NCBI GenBank assembly: GCA_028724885.1
Contig: JAQYTJ010000013.1
Span: 81,301-145,300 of the forward strand
Length of the DNA: 64,000 nt
Direction of reading: 5' to 3'
Source of the DNA: Bacteroidales bacterium
Lineage (GTDB): Bacteria; Bacteroidota; Bacteroidia; Bacteroidales; UBA932
The first letter of the stretch is position 1, and the number at the start of each line of letters is the position of its first letter. The notes below the pieces were generated by a model that was not told the origin of the DNA, did not search any database, and worked only from the letters and a program-made list of their open reading frames with translations. The position numbers and the translations under genes are program-made. Shown piece after piece: positions 1-8,390 of this stretch.

Positions 1-34
1 CATGTTTTCTCAGCCTGTCGAACGGCACTATCTA

Positions 35-628
35 TCAGGAAAAGGCTATCCAGATGGCGCAGAAAGCCAGCAGGACTGCCATCACAATGCTGGTCTGCCT
101 CCGGTAGTTCTTGAAGAATCTGCTCAGAAAGCCACCTGCCAGCAGCCAAGCTAAATTCGCTCCAGGGCCAGCAATCTCGAGGAAAAGAACCAACACCAAA
201 AGATCGGAGAATCTGTTGCTGTACGGAAGCACGAACATATTGAATGCCATCAAGTCGAACACAATCATCTTCGCATTAGTCAGCTGAACTATCATCCCGG
301 AGACGAAAGTGCATGCCTGGTCTTCTTCATCCCGGATTCCGGTGCTTCGGAGCGTCCTGTAAGCAAGATACAGGATGTAGGCAGCCCCGAGATATTTAAT
401 GTAAGCGACATAACTGCCCAGCATGGATCCCAGGACGTGCGCCATGGCCGCCGCTATGACTGCCGCAATGGTGAAGCCCGTCAGCATGCCATACCATACC
501 CTCATAGCAGCCTTCCGTCCGTAGCGAATGGAGACAGACAATGCAAAGATATTCGCGGGTCCAGGCGTGAATCCGACAAGCAGGACCTGCGTGAGAAGCG
601 CAGGCAGTATTAGCAGGAGATAGCCCAT
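35..628 (-). CDS. LysE/RhtB-family amino-acid exporter
   Basis: A 197-residue inner-membrane protein that is hydrophobic throughout, with about six predicted membrane segments. The N-terminus carries the family signature GFTPGPANIF near residues 18-27, followed by a basic loop and a hydrophobic hairpin, as in LysE/RhtB/ArgO exporters, which are about 200 residues long. The family exports amino acids or related small molecules by proton antiport; the substrate cannot be read from the sequence. I chose the ATG at 628 over an in-frame TTG six bases upstream. A -7 box (TAAATTTG on the minus strand, 657-664) lies about 30 bases upstream, with no clear -33 element. The gene stands alone, with no related neighbours. 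Confidence 0.85.
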   Translation of the reverse strand: MGYLLLILPALLTQVLLVGFTPGPANIFALSVSIRYGRKAAMRVWYGMLTGFTIAAVIAAAMAHVLGSMLGSYVAYIKYLGAAYILYLAYRTLRSTGIRDEEDQACTFVSGMIVQLTNAKMIVFDLMAFNMFVLPYSNRFSDLLVLVLFLEIAGPGANLAWLLAGGFLSRFFKNYRRQTSIVMAVLLAFCAIWIAFS

Positions 629-664
629 GGGCAATTCGCATTTTTGTTTCCGATTTCAAATTTA

Positions 665-1113
665 ATAATTTACATGCAATTCCCAGCCCAGCCTCGACTG
701 GCAGCGTATAGTCAGACTAACCTCAACGCACGCCACTCAGAGACACTTCGACTCCATCGCCGAAGACCTCGTGGGACGGTACAGCACCGATGGACGAAAC
801 CCGGAACTGCCATGCCATGAAACCCGATATCGTGATAGCTGAAAAGACAAAGACTGGTGCAATGAAGTTCTTCAAAACTGAGCCAGAGAAGGAGTAAAAT
901 ATCTCTATTTTTAGATTTCCTCTCGGATTTTATCGTTGTTATAAAGTAAATTCCGGATGCACATATAGGAAGACTAGCAGGGAGGGACTATTTGTCTTTA
1001 TTACGAATACCTTATCTTGATGCTGGCTACTATAACCTAGTTAATTGCATAACAATGAGCCCTACAGTTCGGCTGAAGCTCTTAAGGACGAAATTCTTCA
1101 AGTCCGATGACGG
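665..1113. other. Intergenic stretch with no convincing gene
   Basis: No recognisable gene, RNA or riboswitch. On the plus strand a short open frame from the ATG at 790 to a TAA at 895-897 (35 codons) is open upstream as well and looks like the C-terminal scrap of a longer protein, but I recognise no family. The remainder is AT-rich and has stops in all frames. Confidence 0.5.
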
Positions 1114-1827
1114 TCAGACCATTCGCAAGGTACTGTTCTCAAGCCCCTGATAAACTACGAAACTTAAAATTGGGTGAATCTCGATGAAATCGGAGATACT
1201 TACTTCGAAGGAGGTCATATGCCGCAGGACACCCGAGTCGACAAAGCGTTCAGCCTCTCTTGTGACTGTAGCGCCGATTCTGGTTAGAGCCCAGAAAAAG
1301 TGCGGAAAACAGGAAATTGATTTTTCTTTTGAATATAGGATTTCTGAGGATGGGAATACTTTTTTGACAGAGTCTTCAGGAACTTTCATCCCAAGCATGA
1401 CCAGGGCTAGATGACGACATGCATTCTTGACGATCAGCAGGAGTTTATTCCTGTTTTCAGCAATGGGACATCCATTTGAGCAGTTTGCTGAGATGATATT
1501 GAGTGGCACGGTTACTTCTGGCTCCTCTTTCGCATGAAGGATAGCCGATTGGGTCTTTTTGCCGTAGGGGTTCACGTAATAGCTTCGGTATATCTTCTCC
1601 GCAATGAAGTGTGTCTTCTCCAGCGTGCTGTGGGGCTGACCGTTGCTGAGGCTCGTGCGCTTATAGCGATAGAGATTCTGTAGAAGATAATCTTTCCCCA
1701 CCTTGTCCCCTTGCAACTCACTCGGGAGTGGATATGGCGTGCATGGCGATGTAGTGGTGGATGACCGATTTTTGCCAGTCTCAACTGCCAGCCAAAAGTC
1801 AGTGCAACTCCAATCCATACGCCCCAT
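1114..1827 (-). CDS. Unrecognised open frame, possibly a decayed gene
   Basis: This frame stays open for 278 codons (1950 down to 1114), which is long for chance. The first 40 codons coincide with the dnaK terminator hairpin, so the real start, if any, is further in; the ATG at 1827 would give 237 residues. The middle part (about 1530-1740) has ordinary amino-acid composition and GC-rich third positions. The ends look less protein-like, and several cysteines and a Thr/Ser/Pro-rich stretch are odd. I recognise no domain, signal peptide or membrane segment. No Bacteroidota-type promoter is visible. It could be a degenerate orphan gene or non-coding DNA. Confidence 0.25.
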   Translation of the reverse strand: MGRMDWSCTDFWLAVETGKNRSSTTTSPCTPYPLPSELQGDKVGKDYLLQNLYRYKRTSLSNGQPHSTLEKTHFIAEKIYRSYYVNPYGKKTQSAILHAKEEPEVTVPLNIISANCSNGCPIAENRNKLLLIVKNACRHLALVMLGMKVPEDSVKKVFPSSEILYSKEKSISCFPHFFWALTRIGATVTREAERFVDSGVLRHMTSFEVSISDFIEIHPILSFVVYQGLENSTLRMV

Positions 1828-1909
1828 GGGCACTTCTCCTCCCGAGCGATTTGCATGGAGGCTTTGCGACAGGGAAAACGCAAGGGTGAGACTATTGGAC
1901 GTAAACCTA

Positions 1910-1942
1910 AAATGGGCTGTGCCATTTTCGATGGCGCAGCCC
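1910..1942 (-). terminator. dnaK terminator hairpin
   Basis: Read on the minus strand, a 12-bp stem (GGGCTGCGCCAT against ATGGCACAGCCC, one mismatch) with a five-base loop is followed by ATTTTAGG. It starts about 20 bases after the dnaK stop codon. Confidence 0.8.
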
Positions 1943-1962
1943 ACTGACATTATGCGTATGCT

Positions 1963-3855
1963 TTATTGCTCATCTGGACCTTGGTCCGGACCATTCTGAG
2001 GACCCTGAGGGCCTGCCTGAGGACCTTGCGGACCTTGTTGTGGCCCCTGCTGGGCGCTCTGACCAGCCTGGTACATCTTCTCGAAGGCCTTGCTAAGGTC
2101 AGAAGAGTACTTGTCGATGTCTGATAGGTTCTGATTCTTGATGGCCTCCTTCAAAGAAGTGATGTCAGACTCAACCTCGGACTTGACGTCAGCTGGAACC
2201 TTGTCCCCGTTCTCTTTCAGGAATTTCTCAGCCTGGAAGCAGAGAGAATCAGCGTTGTTGATTTTGTCGGCCTTCTCCTTAGCCTCCTTATCGGCATCCT
2301 CGTTAGCCTTAGCCTCGTCACGCATCTTCTGTATTTCTTGCTCGGACAATCCCGAAGAAGCCTCGATTCTGATGTTCTGCTCCTTGCCAGTAGCCTTATC
2401 CTTTGCAGATACGTTCAGAATGCCATTGGCATCGATGTCGAAGGTAACCTCTATCTGAGGCACTCCCCTAGGAGCAGGAGCGATTCCATCAAGATGGAAT
2501 ATTCCCAATTCCTTATTATCCTTTGCCATAGGACGCTCGCCCTGAAGCACGTGGATTTCAACAGAAGGCTGATTATCAGCCGCAGTGGAGAACACCTGAG
2601 ACTTCCTGGTAGGAATCGTGGTATTGGACTCGATGAGCTTAGTCATCACACCTCCAAGAGTCTCGATCCCGAGAGACAGAGGAGTAACATCCAGCAGAAG
2701 CACGTCCTTCACGTCGCCTGCAAGCACGCCACCCTGGATTGATGCGCCGATGGCAACGACCTCGTCCGGGTTAACGCTCCTATTTGGTTCTTTGCCGAAA
2801 AAGCTCTTCACGATTTCCTGAATCTTAGGGATACGCGTAGAACCACCTACGAGCAGAACTTCATCGATGTCGGAAGGCTGCAGGCCTGCATCTTTGAGTG
2901 CCTTACGGCAAGGTTCAACCGTCTTCTGGAACAGGTTATCGCAAAGTTCCTCGAATTTGGCTCTAGTAAGAGTCTTCACAAGGTGCTTCGGAACTCCGTC
3001 AACCGGCATGATATAAGGCAGGTTGATCTCCGAAGATGTCTGGTTGGAAAGCTCAATCTTTGCTTTCTCGGCAGCTTCCTTAAGCCTCTGCAATGCCATT
3101 GGATCCTTCTTAAGATCCACCACGCCGCCATTGTCCTTTGCGAACTCGCTCGCAAGCCAGTCGATGACAACCTGATCGAAATCATCACCTCCCAGGTGAG
3201 TATCGCCATTTGTGGATTTAACTTCGAACACGCCGCCGCCTAGTTCAAGTATGGAAATATCGAAGGTACCACCGCCGAGGTCGTACACAGCGACTTTCAT
3301 ATCCTTGTTTTTTTTGTCAAGGCCATAAGCCAATGCTGCAGCAGTAGGCTCGTTGATGATTCTCTTGACATCCAAGCCTGCAATCTTACCTGCCTCCTTA
3401 GTAGCCTGACGCTGTGAGTCAGAAAAGTATGCTGGAACAGTGATGACGGCCTCGGTGACCGGCTGGCGCAGATAATCCTCGGCTGTCTTCTTCATTTTCT
3501 GAAGAATCATTGCCGAAATCTCCTGTGGAGAATAGAGTTTGTCATTTATCTTTACGCGAGGGGTGTTGTTGTCACCTCTCACTACCTCGTAAGGCACCCT
3601 CGCAATTTCCCTCTGTACCAAGTCATAAGTCTCCCCCATGAATCTTTTGATCGAGAATACGGTGTTCTTAGGATTTGTGATTGCCTGACGTTTTGCAGGG
3701 TTACCTATTTTTCTCTCTCCTCCATCTGTGAATGCAACGACGGACGGAGTAGTTCTCTCACCTTCGTTGTTAATTATGACGGTTGGCTGATTGCCTTCCA
3801 TGACTGCAACGCACGAATTCGTGGTTCCAAGGTCAATTCCAATGATTTTTCCCAT
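1963..3855 (-). CDS. dnaK: Chaperone DnaK (Hsp70)
   Basis: A 630-residue cytosolic Hsp70 that binds and releases unfolded peptides in an ATP-driven cycle with DnaJ and GrpE. The nucleotide-binding domain (about 1-385) shows the [14 protein letters not shown] start, [13 protein letters not shown] and [12 protein letters not shown]. The linker [16 protein letters not shown] and the substrate-binding and lid domains follow to about 595. The end is unusual: the last 30 or so residues are repeated Gly-Pro-Gln units ending in DEQ, and I see no acidic EEV-type terminus. dnaJ and grpE are not adjacent. The gene is monocistronic, closed by a hairpin, and has an inverted repeat about 100 bases upstream that resembles one in front of lon. 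Confidence 0.98.
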   Translation of the reverse strand: MGKIIGIDLGTTNSCVAVMEGNQPTVIINNEGERTTPSVVAFTDGGERKIGNPAKRQAITNPKNTVFSIKRFMGETYDLVQREIARVPYEVVRGDNNTPRVKINDKLYSPQEISAMILQKMKKTAEDYLRQPVTEAVITVPAYFSDSQRQATKEAGKIAGLDVKRIINEPTAAALAYGLDKKNKDMKVAVYDLGGGTFDISILELGGGVFEVKSTNGDTHLGGDDFDQVVIDWLASEFAKDNGGVVDLKKDPMALQRLKEAAEKAKIELSNQTSSEINLPYIMPVDGVPKHLVKTLTRAKFEELCDNLFQKTVEPCRKALKDAGLQPSDIDEVLLVGGSTRIPKIQEIVKSFFGKEPNRSVNPDEVVAIGASIQGGVLAGDVKDVLLLDVTPLSLGIETLGGVMTKLIESNTTIPTRKSQVFSTAADNQPSVEIHVLQGERPMAKDNKELGIFHLDGIAPAPRGVPQIEVTFDIDANGILNVSAKDKATGKEQNIRIEASSGLSEQEIQKMRDEAKANEDADKEAKEKADKINNADSLCFQAEKFLKENGDKVPADVKSEVESDITSLKEAIKNQNLSDIDKYSSDLSKAFEKMYQAGQSAQQGPQQGPQGPQAGPQGPQNGPDQGPDEQ

Positions 3856-3957
3856 ATTAATTTATCTCCTATTATTTGCTTTTGAATATTTTACCGTGCC
3901 TGATTTTCAGATGCGACGCTGGAGATAATAACGAATGTTGTGCCATTTATACGAATA

Positions 3958-3970
3958 TGCCAAAATGGCA
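3958..3970. promoter_or_regulatory. Inverted repeat upstream of dnaK
   Basis: TGCCA-AAA-TGGCA, a perfect 5-3-5 inverted repeat 103-115 bases upstream of the dnaK start. A related repeat, TGACA-TTT-TGTCA, lies upstream of lon (60493-60509). A shared heat-shock operator is an inference; no CIRCE element is present. Confidence 0.4.
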
Positions 3971-3998
3971 GGATATGAATATGCGATGTCCGGATGGC

Positions 3999-4454
3999 CT
4001 ATTCATGCGACTCGAAGCGCTTTTGGGCAAGCACCTCATACTTAGTGCCTGGACGGCCATAATTAGCATAAGGGTATATGGATATGCCTCCGCGAGGGGT
4101 GAAGAAGCCTGTTACTTCAATATATTTAGGATCCATCAGCTTGACAAGATCCTTCATGATAGTGTTGACGCAGTCCTCATGGAAATCGCCGTGGTTACGG
4201 AAACTGAACAGATAGAGTTTCAAGCTCTTGCTTTCCACCATTCTGACATCAGGAATATAACTGATTCGTATTTCGGCGAAATCAGGCTGTCCGGTAATCG
4301 GACAGAGAGACGTGAACTCCGGGCAGTTGAACCTCACCCAATAGTCATTTCCTTTGTGCCTGTTCTCGAAAGTCTCGAGAACCTCGGGAGCATAATCCAT
4401 TTTATATTCAGTCTTGTGGCCCAGCTCCTTCAGGCCTTCATTAGTCCTATCCAT
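3999..4454 (-). CDS. queF: NADPH-dependent 7-cyano-7-deazaguanine reductase QueF
   Basis: A 151-residue type I (unimodular) QueF, the usual length. The enzyme reduces the nitrile preQ0 to the amine preQ1 with two NADPH in the queuosine tRNA-modification pathway. The catalytic cysteine lies in [18 protein letters not shown] (about residues 43-60), where the Asp acts as acid/base. The family motif ESKSLKLY (about 73-80) and the following HGDFHEDC are present. It is the second gene of an operon with the YhhQ-type transporter, whose stop lies nine bases upstream, so both genes are probably under the preQ1 riboswitch that precedes the transporter. An antisense open frame over the same bases is a shadow. 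Confidence 0.96.
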   Translation of the reverse strand: MDRTNEGLKELGHKTEYKMDYAPEVLETFENRHKGNDYWVRFNCPEFTSLCPITGQPDFAEIRISYIPDVRMVESKSLKLYLFSFRNHGDFHEDCVNTIMKDLVKLMDPKYIEVTGFFTPRGGISIYPYANYGRPGTKYEVLAQKRFESHE

Positions 4455-4463
4455 AATAATATA

Positions 4464-5141
4464 TTATATGTCTTTAATTTTAAAAGGATTATAAGAGATG
4501 TTCTCGTCGAATGCATCCTCGCCCTCTACTGCCTTGATTTTTCTAACCACGATATTAGTGATAGGTAATATGACAATTTCATAAAGGACCTTGAAAGAGA
4601 CTTGGCAGAGCATCATAACTGGCAGTTGACGTATTCCTGTACCCCAAAAGGCGATAGGCATGAACACTAACGAATCTAGGCACTCTCCAGCAATAGATGA
4701 AACGATTGCCCTCCATGAGAAGCCGCGGCCTTTCTGAGCCACTTTCATCCTGCTGAGGACAAAGGCATTAAGGGTAGAGCCTGCAAGAAATGCCAGTAGC
4801 GAGGCGAAAGTAACTCTAGGGGCCATATTGAACATATAGTCAAAGTGGGCTCCTCCATCCCAGAATGGAGCCGAAGGCAGCCAGACTACGATCTGACCAA
4901 CGACCACGACGAAAAAGTTCATCGCGAAGGCAGTCCATATGACAAGACGTGCCTTGCGATACCCCCAAACCTCCGCAAAGCAATCGTTCAATATGTATGA
5001 CACAGGGAAAATGATGACTGCGCCTGGCAGTGATATGTTTCCAATCGCAAATACTTTTGTAGCGAATAGGTTTGATGCTATGAGGCAGACCGTAAAAAGG
5101 ACTGCCATCAATAAAAATACAATAGAAAATTTTTGTTTCAT
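4464..5141 (-). CDS. yhhQ: Queuosine-precursor transporter, YhhQ/VUT family
   Basis: A 225-residue inner-membrane protein with about six hydrophobic segments, of the VUT/YhhQ family (DUF165), known for uptake of queuine precursors such as preQ0 and preQ1. Visible family features are the N-terminal SNLFATKVF, the conserved FPVSYILNDCFAEVWGYRKAR (about residues 46-66) and the SSIAGECLDSLVF region (about 148-160). It is the first gene of a two-gene operon with queF. The ATG lies only three bases after the predicted preQ1-I aptamer tail, so ligand binding would hide the initiation region. The context therefore supports a preQ0/preQ1 substrate, although YhhQ homologues differ in preference. Confidence 0.92.
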   Translation of the reverse strand: MKQKFSIVFLLMAVLFTVCLIASNLFATKVFAIGNISLPGAVIIFPVSYILNDCFAEVWGYRKARLVIWTAFAMNFFVVVVGQIVVWLPSAPFWDGGAHFDYMFNMAPRVTFASLLAFLAGSTLNAFVLSRMKVAQKGRGFSWRAIVSSIAGECLDSLVFMPIAFWGTGIRQLPVMMLCQVSFKVLYEIVILPITNIVVRKIKAVEGEDAFDENISYNPFKIKDI

Positions 5142-5144
5142 TAT

Positions 5145-5175
5145 CTAGTTTTTTAAGAGGTTACCTAGTACTCTA
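5145..5175 (-). promoter_or_regulatory. preQ1-I riboswitch
   Basis: Read on the minus strand, AGAG, then TACTAG, GTAAC, CTCT and finally TAAAAAACTAG. This is the compact preQ1-I layout: stem P1 (AGAG with CTCT), a C-rich loop containing CUAG, and an A-rich tail whose last CUAG pairs back into the loop as pseudoknot P2. The tail ends three bases before the ATG of the YhhQ-family transporter, which fits translational control. The gene identity (queuosine-precursor transport followed by queF) supports the call independently. Confidence 0.88.
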
Positions 5176-5179
5176 TGAT

Positions 5180-5304
5180 GGGGCGCTGCCCCCTACTATC
5201 CCCCGCGGCTCACGGCCTTCTGGCATTCGCTTGGCTAATCGCCTCGCGGATGCCCGGCCTACGCCGGTCGCGTGACCGCGACTGCTGATGGGGCGCTGCC
5301 CCCC
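5180..5304 (+). repeat. Dispersed multi-hairpin element, copy 1
   Basis: A GC-rich element of about 125 bases bounded at both ends by the small palindrome GGGGC-GCT-GCCCC. Inside are a stem GGCATTCGC/GCGGATGCC, a hairpin CGGC/GCCG and a hairpin GTCGCG/CGCGAC. Copy 2, in the same orientation, lies at 62776-62893. The two differ at paired positions in ways that keep the stems. It sits just past the prfA stop codon, between prfA and the riboswitch of the next operon, and may also end prfA transcription. Confidence 0.8.
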
Positions 5305-5310
5305 ATAACT

Positions 5311-6402
5311 TTATTCTCCGGCAGCCTTGAGACGCTCGGCGTTCTCGGCGATGGTGAGATGATCAATGCACTCCTGGATGTCACCGTCCATGAAACATGG
5401 AAGGTTGTACATGGACCAGTTAATGCGATGATCTGTCACACGTCCCTGCGGATAATTATAAGTGCGAATCTTAGCCGAACGGTCGCCAGTGGAGACCATA
5501 GTTTTACGCTTAGCCCCAATTTCGTCAAGATATTTCTGGTGTTCCAGGTTATACAGACGAGATCGCAATTCCTCGAAAGCCCTCTCCTTATTCTTGATTT
5601 GCGAACGTTCCTCTTGGCACTGCACTACCAAGCCAGTAGGAATATGTGTCAGACGAACAGCCGAATATGTCGTATTCACCCCTTGTCCGCCAGGACCCGA
5701 AGAGCAAAACAAATCTAGACGAATATCATCCCACTTCAGATCCACATCGAACTCACCTGCTTCAGGGAAAACAGCCACGGAAGCAGCAGAAGTCTGAATT
5801 CGGCCTTGAGTCTCAGTCTGTGGCACCCTCTGAACGCGATGCACCCCAGATTCATATTTCATGACGCCATAGACTCCATCAGTCGAAGAAGACAACTTGA
5901 AGACAATGCTCTTGAATCCACCTGCTGTGCCAGGATTCTCGTCATTCACTTCCAGCTTCCATCCACGATTCTCCGCAAACTTGGAATACATACGGAACAA
6001 ATCGCCCGCGAAAATAGCAGCCTCGTCACCACCCGTGCCTCCACGAATCTCGACGATTGCATTCTTGCTGTCGTCAGGATCGGCAGGGAGCAGCAGTATC
6101 TTTATCTGCTCTTCCATCTCAGGAAGCTTTGGCTCGATCTCGGCGAGCTCTTCTTTTGCCATATTCCTTAAATCCTCATCCTTCTCGTTCGCTAATATAT
6201 TCTTTGCCTCACTAAGTTCATCTACCTGTTTCTTATAATCTAAGCCAGCCTGGACGATAGGCTCAAGCTCCTTATAGTCCTTGCTGAGCTGGACGAATTT
6301 CTTCATATCCGATGTCACGGATGGGTCGGACAGCTGATTCTGAAGAGAAAGGTATTTATCCCGTAAAGCCAGGATTTTTTCTATTAATGTATTTTCTGCC
6401 AT
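5311..6402 (-). CDS. prfA: Peptide chain release factor 1
   Basis: A 363-residue class I release factor that reads UAA/UAG in the ribosomal A site and triggers peptide release. The GGQ loop appears as SGPGGQGVNTTYSAVRL (about residues 230-246); the GGQ glutamine is the residue methylated by PrmC. The stop-codon tripeptide PxT is PQT in RVPQTETQGRI (about 183-193), with Gln where PAT or PVT is usual. The N-terminal coiled region and full length are normal. It lies 22 bases after the GNAT-like gene on the same strand, so the two probably share the promoter at 7586-7616. Confidence 0.97.
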   Translation of the reverse strand: MAENTLIEKILALRDKYLSLQNQLSDPSVTSDMKKFVQLSKDYKELEPIVQAGLDYKKQVDELSEAKNILANEKDEDLRNMAKEELAEIEPKLPEMEEQIKILLLPADPDDSKNAIVEIRGGTGGDEAAIFAGDLFRMYSKFAENRGWKLEVNDENPGTAGGFKSIVFKLSSSTDGVYGVMKYESGVHRVQRVPQTETQGRIQTSAASVAVFPEAGEFDVDLKWDDIRLDLFCSSGPGGQGVNTTYSAVRLTHIPTGLVVQCQEERSQIKNKERAFEELRSRLYNLEHQKYLDEIGAKRKTMVSTGDRSAKIRTYNYPQGRVTDHRINWSMYNLPCFMDGDIQECIDHLTIAENAERLKAAGE

Positions 6403-6424
6403 AAATTATGGTAGCTCCTTTTAG

Positions 6425-7546
6425 TTATTTAATATTCTTTACATAGCAGCGGCGCCGCATGTAAATTTCGTTGTTGTACTCGTGCCACACATTCACGGCA
6501 CTGTTCGTCTCAATCTGGGGATTAGTGATCGACCACTTGGCCCCCACATTCAAATATTTTTGCGCCATGGAGCAATGATAGATTGAAGATATTCCTTTAT
6601 TCTGCCATCCTGGCACCGCCCCATTAATCATAAGGTCAAGAGTCTTGTAGTCCCGCATTCCTCTCAAAAGATGAATCCAGCCGAAAGGGAAAAGTTTTCC
6701 TTTGCACTTCTGTAGAGACTCCGACATTGATGGGAAAGCAATCCCGAAAGCTACAAGCGCATTGTCCTCATCCAGCACGATTGAACTAATCTTGTCAGAG
6801 ACGAACTTCATCATGGACTTTCTCTCCTCTTCTATCTCCTCGTCGGTGAACGGTATGAAGTTGTACACGGCAGAAGCAAAGCTTTCGTTGTAGACTTTGA
6901 AGAAGTGATCCACCAGCTTCTTGTCTCTTTTCAGCTTGGAAATCTTCCCCTCATGCAAGTTGTAGCGCTGCTTTAACAACCCCGCTATCCTCTTCATCTT
7001 GTCCTGAACCCCCTGATCTGCAGGCAGCTTATACTGAAGCCAGTCGCACTCTTTGACGAAGCCAAGCTTAGTCACCAAGTCATTGTAATAAGGATAGTTG
7101 TAGAGGCAATTAAATGGCGGGACGTTCTCGAAACCTTCCACAAGCATTCCCTGCTTGCCAAGCGTATTGTAGTATAGAGGGCCATGAATCTCGGTCATCC
7201 CATTCTCTTTCGCCCAAGCCTCAGCAGTGCCTATCAGCAGTTTAGCCACCTCCAAGTCATCGATGAGGTCGAACCAGCCAAATCTTGCCCTCTTCTTATT
7301 GTACAGCTCGTTGTAGCGAGGATTGATCATTCCACAGATTCGTCCCACGACATTCTTTCCCTCCTTTACCAGCCACATCTTTCTCTTGCAGTAAGACAGG
7401 GTTGATGTCTTCGTAAGCGAGAAAACCTGATCTGCATGCAACGCCGGAACATACTGAGGGCATCCCTTATATAGTTTATCAGGGAATTTGATGAACTCCA
7501 TCAATTCCTTTTTTGTTTGTACTTCGACTAACTTGTATTCCGACAT
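6425..7546 (-). CDS. GNAT-like acyltransferase family protein, function unknown
   Basis: A 373-residue cytosolic protein of a family common in Bacteroidota and usually labelled N-acetyltransferase. The N-terminal half (about 1-190) resembles a GNAT fold, with a WLVKEGKNVVGRICGMI strand and RFGWFDLIDD, followed by IHGPLYYNTLGKQGML. A second alpha/beta half ends in a conserved Trp- and Tyr-rich segment (NVWHEYNNEIYMRRR). No signal peptide or membrane segment. I know no proven substrate. I chose the ATG at 7546 over an upstream TTG. A perfect Bacteroidota promoter lies 40 bases upstream, and prfA follows in the same operon. Confidence 0.7.
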   Translation of the reverse strand: MSEYKLVEVQTKKELMEFIKFPDKLYKGCPQYVPALHADQVFSLTKTSTLSYCKRKMWLVKEGKNVVGRICGMINPRYNELYNKKRARFGWFDLIDDLEVAKLLIGTAEAWAKENGMTEIHGPLYYNTLGKQGMLVEGFENVPPFNCLYNYPYYNDLVTKLGFVKECDWLQYKLPADQGVQDKMKRIAGLLKQRYNLHEGKISKLKRDKKLVDHFFKVYNESFASAVYNFIPFTDEEIEEERKSMMKFVSDKISSIVLDEDNALVAFGIAFPSMSESLQKCKGKLFPFGWIHLLRGMRDYKTLDLMINGAVPGWQNKGISSIYHCSMAQKYLNVGAKWSITNPQIETNSAVNVWHEYNNEIYMRRRCYVKNIK

Positions 7547-7585
7547 CAGTTTCGCTGACAATTATCCTTAATTACAACCGAATTG

Positions 7586-7616
7586 CAAATTTAATCATTT
7601 GTTGAATTCTGACAAA
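7586..7616 (-). promoter_or_regulatory. Promoter of the GNAT-like gene-prfA operon
   Basis: Read on the minus strand, TTTG (7613-7616), a 19-base spacer and TAAATTTG (7586-7593). This matches the Bacteroidota primary-sigma consensus exactly. The ATG follows about 40 bases downstream. Confidence 0.8.
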
Positions 7617-7674
7617 GTGTTTCAGACGCTTACACGGGTTAATGCAAGATATTTATAAATCTTAATAAATTATT

Positions 7675-7705
7675 ATTGTTTTATATTAATAAAATAATAT
7701 ATTTG
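7675..7705 (+). promoter_or_regulatory. Promoter of the NfeD-flotillin operon
   Basis: ATTG (7675-7678), a 19-base AT-rich spacer and TATATTTG (7698-7705); the -7 box is perfect and the -33 has one mismatch. The ATG at 7729 follows 23 bases later. It is divergent from the promoter at 7586-7616. Confidence 0.75.
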
Positions 7706-7728
7706 CAATAACTAATAAACCTAATGCC

Positions 7729-8355
7729 ATGATTGATTGGTGGAATTCATTAGACCTTTTCATGAAGATAATGTGGGCTATAACCATAGCCGCATCTTTG
7801 ATCTTTGTTATTCAGACTATCCTAACTTTCATCGGAGCAGGAGGCTCAAATTTCGACACAGATGCCAGCGAGCTGGATTTTGGCGGGATGGATGCCTCCG
7901 GAGCTGATGCGAGCGGTGCATTCGATGCCGACCCTAGCATGAACCTCCTGACATTCAGAAATTTCATAAATTTCTGCCTAGGTTTTGGCTGGGCCTCGGT
8001 GCTACTGCATGACAAGATCTCATCGACCAGCATATTGCTGATCATTGCGCTCATGATTGGCGTTGCTTTAGTCGCTGCAGTCATGATGCTTTTCAAATGG
8101 CTGAGCGGAATGCAGCAAGCCGGCAACATCAATGTTTACAGAAGTGCAGTCGGCTGCAATGGTATTGCCTATCTGCCAATACCTGCCGAAAGGAAAGGCC
8201 TCGGCAAAGTGCAAATATCAATCAATAATGCCATAAGGGAATTTGACGCCGTCACCGATGGAGACGCCATACCTACCGGAGCTTCAATCAAAGTGGCGGA
8301 AGTCATTAATGGACAAACGCTATTAGTGGAAACCACAGCCCCAGAAATAATTTAA
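7729..8355 (+). CDS. NfeD-like membrane protein, flotillin partner (YuaF type)
   Basis: A 208-residue membrane protein. A first membrane segment (about 12-36) is followed by an Asp/Ala/Gly-rich extracytoplasmic loop (about 40-70), two more hydrophobic stretches (about 75-123) and a C-terminal domain (about 140-205) of beta-strand character that fits the NfeD OB fold. NfeD/YuaF proteins accompany flotillins in membrane microdomains. The gene directly precedes a flotillin, with a 35-base gap, and starts the operon behind a good promoter. Confidence 0.8.
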   Translation: MIDWWNSLDLFMKIMWAITIAASLIFVIQTILTFIGAGGSNFDTDASELDFGGMDASGADASGAFDADPSMNLLTFRNFINFCLGFGWASVLLHDKISSTSILLIIALMIGVALVAAVMMLFKWLSGMQQAGNINVYRSAVGCNGIAYLPIPAERKGLGKVQISINNAIREFDAVTDGDAIPTGASIKVAEVINGQTLLVETTAPEII

Positions 8356-8390
8356 ATGAATATATCATATTAATTCTTAAAATTCAGAAT

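Noticed and set aside
3876..4568. 230-codon plus-strand open frame opposite queF
   Set aside because: It lies antisense to a clear queF and runs into the next gene; the product has no family resemblance. It is a shadow of queF codon use.
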